NCBI GenBank assembly: GCA_051881655.1
Contig: JBJEQH010000154.1
Coordinates: 1-38,819, forward strand
DNA length: 38,819 bases
Direction: 5' to 3'
From: Heritagella sp051881655
GTDB taxonomy: Bacteria > Bacillota > Clostridia > Oscillospirales > Acutalibacteraceae
Position numbers and translations under genes: made by a program
Shown here: positions 32,851 to 38,819 of the stretch, in pieces
Layout: every line of letters starts with the position of its first letter
Numbering within the stretch: position 1 is the stretch's first letter
The notes under the pieces: generated by a model
The model's database searches: none
What the model was told of the DNA's origin: nothing
What the model saw: the letters and a program-made list of their open reading frames with translations, nothing else

Positions 32851-34170
32851 TTACTCCCCCTCCATCATGTGCGAAATCGAATCAGCGGCGGATTGGTACA
32901 GCCGGACGGCACAGGCCGACAGCTCGTCGCTGCGGATACCGGTACAGCGGGAAGAGCGGTGGAACGCACGGCCGTAATCGAGAACTCCCTGCCGGGCAAG
33001 GGCGCCCGCCCGGGAGAACTCTCCGTCGGTGAGGAGAACATAGGCGTCTTTCTGGCCGTTCAGCGCCCCGGAAAAATACGATTCCACGGTGTTCTCGCCT
33101 TCCGCGCTGCCCATAATGGGAACACCGAATACTTCTTCCATATAGCGCGGGAAGAAATCATCCGGGAGCCCCCCGACAGAAAGGGGCCCATCGGGATGGG
33201 CCTGATACAGACGGTACGCGGCCGCGTACACAATGGGGCCAATGTACAGAAAGGACAGCTCATAGGCGCGGTGGGGTTCGTACCGGTTGAGCAGTGCGGT
33301 CAAAAGTGTGTGCCAGTAAACCTCGGTGAATGCGCAGGGCGGCAGGGGGAAGCGGATTCTCTTTCTTAAAAAGGCCCGGTGGGGGATATAGTATGGCTTG
33401 GCCCCGCGGCGCATGGCCGGTTTTAGGAATCCGCGGAAATCACAGCTCAGCGCGGCGATGTCTCCCTCGGGCAGAGCCTTTTGCAATAGCTTCCCCTTTG
33501 AAAGCCCCAGATCGGAGGAACAGAGAAGGGTATCTGCCGGGATTCCGTTGGCGGATAAGAGAGCGGCGGTCTGCCGGCTGCCCAAACTGGTTACCGCCAC
33601 CGCGCACAGGGGAAGCCCGCAGGTGTGCAGAATCTCCGCGGCCCGTTTCAGATAGGGATTGGGCGTATAGAGTTTAAAAATCCATGCCTCTTCCCGGTGA
33701 AAATCGGCCTGACAGCCCAGCTTTTCGTTGATCTTTTCATAGATGGCTGCAAGGGGAAGGGTCGGGTCATCCAGCTTCTTTCGGGTTTTGGAAAAATTCC
33801 GAATGCCGTTCTCCCTCTCCAAAAGAGCAAAAAGGTCCGTTTCCTCGAGGGGGCACACCAAAAGGCTGCCGAATACATCCAGGCAGGCTCCGTGCAGGCC
33901 GGCCGCCGGAGAGATGAAATCCTGCACCCGGCGGCGCCGGTATTTTTCCGGGATGCCGTCGGACGCATCGGCTTTCCGATTGCGGAGAAATGGAAGGCGG
34001 TACAGCAGGTTTATTTTCAGCAGGGCCATGCCAAAAGCAATGGGAGAACCGGTGGCCTTCTCCGGATTTTCGGCGCGCAGCCGGGTGGTGGACAGACAGA
34101 TGTCCTCGTTGCCGTTGGTCAGAAAACCATAGAGTTGATTGAGCAGGGACGGTGACAGTTTTTCAAGCAT
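32851..34170 (-). CDS. degenerate HAD-like protein, shorter paralog of the COG5610-type protein
   Basis: 439 residues, first gene of the operon. It aligns by eye with the protein at 26900-29002: LDVFGSLLV (Asp98) with FDVFDTLLL, YLKRAAEIL..VAVTS with YLKQVYDMA..AVTDM, LSKGKLLQ (Lys225) with SKRQGGLYQ, and YELSFLYIGPIVYAAAYRL with YEFGYAYAGLLVLGYCQFL. The magnesium-binding GD of motif IV is replaced by SCDFRGF (about 242-248) and the Asp after Thr in motif II is Ser, so phosphatase activity is probably lost. The C-terminal domain is also much shorter than in the paralog. SD AAAGGA lies 8 bases before the ATG at 34170; an upstream in-frame extension would enter the intergenic region and the trkA promoter. 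It may be a scaffold or acceptor-binding partner. Confidence 0.7.
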   Translation of the reverse strand: MLEKLSPSLLNQLYGFLTNGNEDICLSTTRLRAENPEKATGSPIAFGMALLKINLLYRLPFLRNRKADASDGIPEKYRRRRVQDFISPAAGLHGACLDVFGSLLVCPLEETDLFALLERENGIRNFSKTRKKLDDPTLPLAAIYEKINEKLGCQADFHREEAWIFKLYTPNPYLKRAAEILHTCGLPLCAVAVTSLGSRQTAALLSANGIPADTLLCSSDLGLSKGKLLQKALPEGDIAALSCDFRGFLKPAMRRGAKPYYIPHRAFLRKRIRFPLPPCAFTEVYWHTLLTALLNRYEPHRAYELSFLYIGPIVYAAAYRLYQAHPDGPLSVGGLPDDFFPRYMEEVFGVPIMGSAEGENTVESYFSGALNGQKDAYVLLTDGEFSRAGALARQGVLDYGRAFHRSSRCTGIRSDELSACAVRLYQSAADSISHMMEGE

Positions 34171-34227
34171 AATAAATTCCTTTGCCGCAGAATTGTTCAC
34201 TTTCAAAATAACAGGATAACAGGCAAA

Positions 34228-34233
34228 ATTATA
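34228..34233 (-). promoter_or_regulatory. possible -10 of the glycan operon
   Basis: A TATAAT on the minus strand about 58 bases before the first start codon. No good -35 is seen at 17 bases. The surrounding region (34171-34400) is AT-rich, unlike the coding sequence, and includes an A6-GCC...GGTTTTTT hairpin-like stretch (34336-34357). Confidence 0.4.
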
Positions 34234-34399
34234 AATTCCGTTTTTCTTTCGTAATGTTGCGGTAAAAAATAAATAAAGCCCCAACCCCCAAAAAGGAGAG
34301 AAAAAGCGGAAATTTTGGGATTTTGGTTTTATAAAAAAGCCCGGCTGGCTGGTTTTTTGTGGAAGAAAGGAGAATTTGTGTGTTTTCCCTTTTTGATGG

Positions 34400-34428
34400 T
34401 GGAACAAAAAGAAAAACGGTGCTATAAT
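34400..34428 (+). promoter_or_regulatory. extended -10 promoter of trkA-trkH
   Basis: TGC-TATAAT with the -10 at 34423-34428; the -35 position (TGGAAC, 34400-34405) is weak. It diverges from the glycan operon. Confidence 0.7.
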
Positions 34429-34438
34429 GACTGCGTAT

Positions 34439-34494
34439 GTCCGGTGCTTTGGCTGATGGAAAAAGCCAAAGGGAAAGGACCGCGCACCGCGCGG
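34439..34494 (+). promoter_or_regulatory. structured leader of trkA
   Basis: GTCC (34439-34442) can pair with GGAC (34477-34480), enclosing an internal loop and the stem CTTTGGCT (34447-34454) / AGCCAAAG (34464-34471). A second hairpin CCGCGC/GCGCGG (34480-34494, loop ACC) shares its first base with the outer stem and ends just before the SD. Neither has a T-run. It does not look like the c-di-AMP ydaO motif or another class I know. Confidence 0.5.
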
Positions 34495-34510
34495 AAGAGG
34501 AGAACCGAAG

Positions 34511-35890
34511 ATGAGAATCGTAGTAGTGGGAGATGGAAAGGTCGGATCCCTGCTGACCAAACTGTTGGCGCGGGAAGGCCATGATGTGGTGGTCATCGAC
34601 CGGAATGAAGAAATTCTGCGGGATGTACAGGAGAAGCTGGATGTGGCCATTGTAACTGGAAACGGTGCCAGCGTGCAGATTCAGCGGGAGGCCGGCGTGG
34701 CGGACAGCGACCTGCTGATTGCCGCCACCTCCAGTGACGAGGTCAACCTGCTGTGCAGTCTGGTGGCGCGCAAGCTGGGGTGCCGCCATATCGTGGCCCG
34801 TGTGCGAAACCCGGAGTATGACCAGCAGATCGGACTGCTGAAAGCGGATCTGGGCCTTTCCTTTGCCATTAACCCGGAAAAGGCCGCGGCGCGGGAGATT
34901 TTCCGGCTGCTGCAGTTTCCGCTGTTCTTAAAGCGCGACTCGTTTGCCGGCGGCCGGGCCGAATTGGTGGAGATCAAACTGCCGGCTGACCATGTGTTTG
35001 TGCGCCGGCGGATCGACCAGATCAGCGAAATGCTCAACCGCCGGGTGCTGATCTGCACCGTAGAGCGCGGCGGCGAGATTTACATTCCCTCCGGCAGCTT
35101 TGTGCTGCTGGCAGAGGACAAGCTGAGCATTATGGCGGCGACGGCGGAACTGCCCCAGCTGATCCGGCTGTTCGGCATTCCCACCCAGGAAGTGGAAAAG
35201 GTAATGATCGTGGGCGGAAGCCGCACGGCCGCGTATCTGGCACGGCAGCTTTTGACCACCCATGTGGATGTGACGATTTTGGAGAAATCGTATGAGCGAT
35301 GCGAGGAGCTGTTTGAGCTGCTGCCGGAGGCGACGATCATCCACGGGGACGGCACCACGCAGAGTTTGCTGCTGGATGAAGGCGCCGAGGAGATGGATGC
35401 CATTATCAGCCTGACCGGTATGGATGAAGAGAACCTGCTGGTCTCGATGTTTGCCAACTATATCGGGGTGCCGAAAACCATCACCAAGATCAACCGGCTG
35501 GAGTATACGGATGTCCTGTCCGATATCGGGGTGGACACCATCGTCAGCCCCAAACTGCTGATTGCCAATGAGATTGTGCGGTATGTACGGGCCGTGGGAG
35601 AATCCGGCCAGGGGAGCGTCGAGACGCTGTACCGCATTGCCGGCGGCCGGGCCGAAGCCCTGGGCTTTACCGTACCGCAGACCGGGGCGTTTCTGTCCAT
35701 TCCGCTGGAAAAGCTGCCGATTCAGAAGGGAATCCTGGTGGCCTCGATTGTGCGCAATCAGAAGGTGATTATTCCCCGCGGTGCTGACTGCATGATGCCG
35801 GGGGATGCCATGATTGTGATCACCAGCCAGGGGCGGCCGGTGGCAAAGCTGACAGACATTTTCACGGACGGCGAGGGGAAGGTATCATGA
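34511..35890 (+). CDS. trkA: Trk potassium uptake regulatory subunit
   Basis: 459 residues, cytoplasmic, peripheral to TrkH. There are two RCK halves, each a Rossmann nucleotide-binding domain followed by a TrkA-C domain: the first starts MRIVVVGDGKVGSLL (glycine-rich loop), with VVVIDRNEE closing the NAD site; the second starts at about residue 230 with KVMIVGGSRTAAYLA, then TILEKS. It gates TrkH in response to NAD(H)/ATP-type ligands. SD GAGGAG lies 8 bases before the ATG. The stop overlaps the trkH start by four bases (ATGA), giving coupled translation. The leader is structured. Confidence 0.95.
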   Translation: MRIVVVGDGKVGSLLTKLLAREGHDVVVIDRNEEILRDVQEKLDVAIVTGNGASVQIQREAGVADSDLLIAATSSDEVNLLCSLVARKLGCRHIVARVRNPEYDQQIGLLKADLGLSFAINPEKAAAREIFRLLQFPLFLKRDSFAGGRAELVEIKLPADHVFVRRRIDQISEMLNRRVLICTVERGGEIYIPSGSFVLLAEDKLSIMAATAELPQLIRLFGIPTQEVEKVMIVGGSRTAAYLARQLLTTHVDVTILEKSYERCEELFELLPEATIIHGDGTTQSLLLDEGAEEMDAIISLTGMDEENLLVSMFANYIGVPKTITKINRLEYTDVLSDIGVDTIVSPKLLIANEIVRYVRAVGESGQGSVETLYRIAGGRAEALGFTVPQTGAFLSIPLEKLPIQKGILVASIVRNQKVIIPRGADCMMPGDAMIVITSQGRPVAKLTDIFTDGEGKVS

Positions 35891-37374
35891 ATTTTCGCCT
35901 GATATTGCGCTATATCGGCTATATTGTCCTGATGGAGGGCGCCTTTATGATCCCGGCCATGCTCATCTCCCTGTTCTGCGATGAGCGGGCCTCGTGGGTG
36001 GCTTTTCTGGCGGCCATTATTCTGTCGGTGGTGGTCGGTTTCTTCCTCAGCCGTCTTCGTGCGGACGACACCATGCATGCCCGCGAGGGGTTTGCCACCG
36101 TGGCATTGGGGTGGATTGTGCTCTCCTTTTTCGGGGCTCTGCCGTTCTTCTTCAGCGGTGCCATCCCCAGCTTTATCGACTGCTGGTTTGAGACGGTTTC
36201 CGGTTTTACCACCACCGGTGCCAGTATTCTGCCGGAGGTGGAGAGCCTGTCGTATGGGCTTTTGTACTGGCGCTGCTTTACCCATTGGCTGGGCGGTATG
36301 GGGGTACTGGTTTTTGTTATGGCGGTGATCCCCCTTGCCAAGGGCAGCGGGAATACCTATCAGCTGATGCGTGCCGAGAGTCCCGGCCCCTCGGTGGGAA
36401 AGCTGACCCCGACCATCCGCAGCATGTCCCGCCGGTTGTATGAAATCTATGTGGCAATGACGCTGCTGGAAATTCTTTTATTGCTGGCGGGGGGAATGCC
36501 GCTGTTCGAAGCGGTCACTCATTCGTTTGCCACGGCCGGTACGGGTGGTTTTTCGGTGAAAAATCTCAGTATCGGCGCGTATGACAGCGCTTATCTGCAA
36601 TTGGTCATCGCTGTGTTTATGGCCCTGTTCGGGGTGAATTTCGGCGTGTATTACCTGCTTCTCACCCGACAGTTCCGCGCCGCATGGAAAAATGAAGAGG
36701 TGCGGGTGTACGGACTGATTATGCTGGGGGCTACGCTGCTGATCGGGATCAACATCCTGCCCCAGTACGAAAACGGGGGCCGCGCGTTTCTGGACAGCTT
36801 CTTCCAGGTGTCCTCGATCATGACGACCACCGGGTTTTCCACGGCGAATTTTGATCTGTGGCCCGAGTTATCCCGGTTTTTGCTGGTGGTTCTCATGCTG
36901 GTGGGCGCCTGTGCCGGTTCTACCGGCGGCGGTATCAAGGTTTCCCGGCTGATTATCCTGTTTAAGCACCTGAAAAACGAGATGGGTGCCATGCTGCGGC
37001 CCCACAGTGTGCGGTCCGTGCGGGTGGACGGCAAGAAAACGGATAACGGCGTGGTGCGCGCCACCACGGCGTTCTTGGTTGCCTATCTCTTTATCTGTAT
37101 ACTCTCCATGGCATTGGTGGCGCTGGATAATTTCAGCCAGGAAACCACGGTCACGGCTGTGCTGGCCTGTTTGAACAATATCGGGCCAGGCCTGGATCTG
37201 GTGGGGCCGATGGGGAATTTCAGCAGCTTCTCGGGTTTTTCCAAGTTTATCCTGTCGCTGGATATGCTGTTTGGCCGGCTGGAGATCTTCCCTATGCTGT
37301 TCCTCTTTACGCCGGCGGCCTGGAAAAAAGCGAAGCGGCCCCGGAAGAACCGGACAATGGGTACGTTGGAATAA
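35887..37374 (+). CDS. trkH: Trk/Ktr-type potassium transporter membrane subunit
   Basis: 495 residues, integral membrane protein with four membrane-pore-membrane repeats preceded by two extra helices, as in TrkH. The selectivity-filter segments are visible as SGFTTTGAS, ATAGTGGFS, TTTGFSTANF and NNIGPGLDLVG; each keeps the key glycine. The conserved GACAGSTGGGIKVSR stretch lies between pores 3 and 4. It imports potassium (or sodium) under control of TrkA, encoded just upstream with a four-base overlap. An intrinsic terminator starts at its stop codon. Confidence 0.95.
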   Translation: MNFRLILRYIGYIVLMEGAFMIPAMLISLFCDERASWVAFLAAIILSVVVGFFLSRLRADDTMHAREGFATVALGWIVLSFFGALPFFFSGAIPSFIDCWFETVSGFTTTGASILPEVESLSYGLLYWRCFTHWLGGMGVLVFVMAVIPLAKGSGNTYQLMRAESPGPSVGKLTPTIRSMSRRLYEIYVAMTLLEILLLLAGGMPLFEAVTHSFATAGTGGFSVKNLSIGAYDSAYLQLVIAVFMALFGVNFGVYYLLLTRQFRAAWKNEEVRVYGLIMLGATLLIGINILPQYENGGRAFLDSFFQVSSIMTTTGFSTANFDLWPELSRFLLVVLMLVGACAGSTGGGIKVSRLIILFKHLKNEMGAMLRPHSVRSVRVDGKKTDNGVVRATTAFLVAYLFICILSMALVALDNFSQETTVTAVLACLNNIGPGLDLVGPMGNFSSFSGFSKFILSLDMLFGRLEIFPMLFLFTPAAWKKAKRPRKNRTMGTLE

Positions 37375-37415
37375 AAAAATCGGATCCTTTTTTGGAAAAG
37401 GGATCCGATTTTTTT
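37373..37415 (+). terminator. intrinsic terminator of trkA-trkH
   Basis: AAAAAAATCGGATCC (37373-37387) pairs perfectly with 37401-37415, ending in seven T. Confidence 0.93.
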
Positions 37416-37525
37416 GTGCTTTGGGAGAAAAGTCTTTGGCGGGGATAGGGACCACACTCCCCGTGAAGGATTTTAAAAAATTAAGAAAATTTACTATAAA
37501 TTATTTTCTTTCAAGAAATATTTTC

Positions 37526-37570
37526 TATAATTCTTTATTGGAAAAATGAAAAGGGAAGAAATGGTATACT
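37526..37570 (+). promoter_or_regulatory. AT-rich promoter region of the duplicated-domain lipoprotein gene
   Basis: TGG-TATACT with the -10 at 37565-37570 is the best candidate; TTGGAA (37539-37544) is 20 bases upstream, too far for a good -35. A second TATAAT lies at 37526-37531. The stretch 37470-37560 is very AT-rich compared with the rest of the window and may be an UP element. Confidence 0.6.
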
Positions 37571-37571
37571 A

Positions 37572-37594
37572 AAAATAGAACTTGTCTCTATTTT
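37572..37594 (+). promoter_or_regulatory. operator-like inverted repeat next to the -10
   Basis: AAAATAGA (37572-37579) and TCTATTTT (37587-37594) form a perfect 8-7-8 inverted repeat starting two bases after the -10 and covering the expected transcription start. A dimeric repressor could bind here, or the transcript could begin with a weak hairpin. Confidence 0.45.
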
Positions 37595-37624
37595 GCAGGG
37601 AGAAAGCAAAGGAGGAAATAAGCC

Positions 37625-38713
37625 GTGAAAAGGAGAAAAAATGTCAAAAGAATGAAAAAAGGGAGCCTGACGCTGGCCGTATGGGCGGCCCTGTGGCTGA
37701 TGCTCGCCTCCTGCGCACCGGCTTCCTCCCAGTCTGCGGGGAGCGGGGAGACACCTGCGGTTCCGGAGGCGGCAGAATGCGCCGGGATTACCAATCTCAG
37801 CGCGATGCTGGAGTACCACGACACGGTAGTGGTTGCCCAATTGGAAGAGAATGGGAAAGCCTATCACGGAGAAGGGGACCGCAGTGAAAGCTGGTATGTG
37901 GATACCACCTACACCGTAAAGGAAACCCTGCGCGGCGATCTGCAGGTGGGGGATACGGTGACAGTGCAGGAGCCGGTCACATCCGAAACAGCCACCCCCT
38001 ACAGCAGGAAAGTACAGGCGGACAGCTCCGAGGGCACGCTGCTGTTTTTAAAGAAAGAGGGAGACGGGTACCATATCAGCACTCCGAAACTCTCGATGCA
38101 GCCGCTGCAGGAGTGGTATGGGAAATACCAGATTCAGTGGCTGGACGGTGTGAAGAAAACCACCATCGAGGGAACGGATGTCTCCATTCGCAGCCGGCGG
38201 GATAACAATGGGATTGCCGATACGGCGGATGTACTGGCGTCCCGCAAAGATGCATTGGCGGTATCCGTGGATACGGTTCCGGATTTGTACAGAGAGATTC
38301 TGCGAGAAGACGCCATAGCGGCGGACTGCCTGACGGACAGTGAACGGGTGGTGCGCGCAGCGGTGGAAGAGCGGGGCGATCTGTACGAAAAGGACGGCCG
38401 CTGGTACCAGGATCTGACATTCCGGGTGAAGGAGACGGCAAAAGGGGAAGAAGACGGCGACCGCCTGACCCTGACCATTGAGACAGGAACGGATCTGTGG
38501 CAGCCCATCACCGATGAGACGGAAGGATACGACTGGATTCTGCTGCTGAAAAAAGAGGGGGATACCTGGCAGCTTTGGCACAGCAGCCATGATTCGCTCT
38601 CCTATATCGACGAGTGGGAGAGCATCTACTGGTTCCAATACTCTTTCCCGCGGTCCGTTACCGGAAATCTGCGCACCTGGGAGGATGTGACGGATTACTG
38701 CAAAGCGGAGTAA
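37625..38713 (+). CDS. lipoprotein with an internal domain duplication, unknown function
   Basis: 362 residues. The signal peptide has a basic start (MKRRKNVKRMKK), a hydrophobic core and the lipobox LASC with Cys30. A Ser/Gly/Pro-rich linker runs to about residue 52. Two similar beta-rich repeats follow: residues about 67-152 (WYVDTTYTVKET, then GTLLFLKKEGDGYHI) and about 242-320 (WYQDLTFRVKET, then DWILLLKKEGDTWQL). The GTG start at 37625 has GGAGG (37611-37615) 9 bases upstream. A later in-frame ATG (MKKGSL) is possible but lacks a good SD. Each repeat resembles the small beta-barrel domains of Gram-positive surface lipoproteins with the pattern YTVKETLRG..GDTVTV; no named family is certain. 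Monocistronic as far as the window shows. Confidence 0.8.
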   Translation: MKRRKNVKRMKKGSLTLAVWAALWLMLASCAPASSQSAGSGETPAVPEAAECAGITNLSAMLEYHDTVVVAQLEENGKAYHGEGDRSESWYVDTTYTVKETLRGDLQVGDTVTVQEPVTSETATPYSRKVQADSSEGTLLFLKKEGDGYHISTPKLSMQPLQEWYGKYQIQWLDGVKKTTIEGTDVSIRSRRDNNGIADTADVLASRKDALAVSVDTVPDLYREILREDAIAADCLTDSERVVRAAVEERGDLYEKDGRWYQDLTFRVKETAKGEEDGDRLTLTIETGTDLWQPITDETEGYDWILLLKKEGDTWQLWHSSHDSLSYIDEWESIYWFQYSFPRSVTGNLRTWEDVTDYCKAE

Positions 38714-38819
38714 AGCATAGCGGATCCCCTTATGCAAATATTGGAAAACGGATACATATTTTTCATAAAAAGGAACTTCGCCCACAGAGGTGAGAGGACA
38801 AAACAGAGGTCATAACAAT
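38714..38819. other. downstream end region, no complete gene
   Basis: No intrinsic terminator is seen after the lipoprotein gene. TTGGAA (38741-38746) with CATAAA 17 bases downstream, and an AGAGGTGAGAGG stretch near 38787-38798, could be the promoter and leader of a gene starting beyond the window. Confidence 0.3.

Noticed and set aside
24665..34170. Glycan operon as a recent horizontal import
   Set aside because: Base composition, SD strength and codon use look like the neighbours, and no integrase, IS element, tRNA or direct repeat flanks it. Transfer cannot be supported from the window alone.
34336..34357. Terminator in front of trkA (A-run, GCC..GGC, T-run)
   Set aside because: The stem is short and bulged, and it lies upstream of the trkA promoter with no plus-strand gene before it.
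34171..34650. N-terminal extension of the degenerate HAD-like protein to 599 residues
   Set aside because: It would run backwards through the intergenic region, the trkA promoter and the start of trkA. ATG at 34170 has a suitable SD.

Overview
The window looks like a chromosomal segment of a strictly anaerobic, fermentative Clostridia-type Firmicute, probably of the Oscillospiraceae/Ruminococcaceae kind. Supporting signs are the GC-rich coding sequence, strong GGAGG ribosome binding sites, sigma-A promoters (often with an extended -10), a ZTP riboswitch in front of pyruvate formate-lyase, pyruvate phosphate dikinase, ferredoxin-type aldo/keto reductase, the pth-mfd-foldase gene order, and Gram-positive lipoproteins. 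The species cannot be named from sequence alone. No tRNA, rRNA, CRISPR, insertion sequence, phage or integration signature was seen.

Layout. 1-3.7 kb: ZTP riboswitch, pflA and pflB, then a small zinc-ribbon membrane protein. 3.8-5.0 kb (minus): a long-form PRPP synthetase. 5.2-8.0 kb: a DUF3783-like protein, then a left-handed beta-helix protein with galT. 8.2-11.3 kb: a GH38 alpha-mannosidase. 11.4-17.1 kb (minus): a [4Fe-4S] aldo/keto reductase, a class B PBP translationally coupled to an FHA-SEDS (FtsW/RodA) fusion, and a foldase-like lipoprotein. 17.2-21.4 kb (minus): mfd and pth. 21.7-24.5 kb: ppdK behind an unusually structured leader. 24.6-34.2 kb (minus): a tight seven-gene glycan operon. 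34.4-37.4 kb: trkA-trkH potassium uptake. 37.5-38.7 kb: a lipoprotein with an internal duplication.

How the genes work together. The first block couples formate production to folate status: the riboswitch should allow pfl transcription when ZTP/ZMP signals a shortage of 10-formyl-tetrahydrofolate, and formate from PFL feeds that pool. galT, the beta-helix protein and the mannosidase suggest use or remodelling of host or plant glycans. The FHA-SEDS/PBP pair is a septal or elongation peptidoglycan synthase that may be controlled by Ser/Thr phosphorylation. ppdK interconverts pyruvate and PEP and has the codon use of a very highly expressed gene.

The least explained part is the seven-gene operon at 34.2-24.7 kb. 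It encodes a CMP-sugar synthetase of the NeuA/KdsB type, two paralogous transferases with the acidic-acidic-Gly / HP / Ser motifs of bacterial sialyl- and polysialyltransferases, two paralogous HAD-like proteins (one with a degenerate active site), a DRE-TIM-type aldolase fused to a Rossmann-like domain, and a small HAD phosphatase. No NeuB/NeuC/KdsA-type synthase is present in the window. The aldolase could therefore be the step that makes the acidic sugar, and the operon may build a surface glycan with an undescribed CMP-activated sugar acid. That is an inference.
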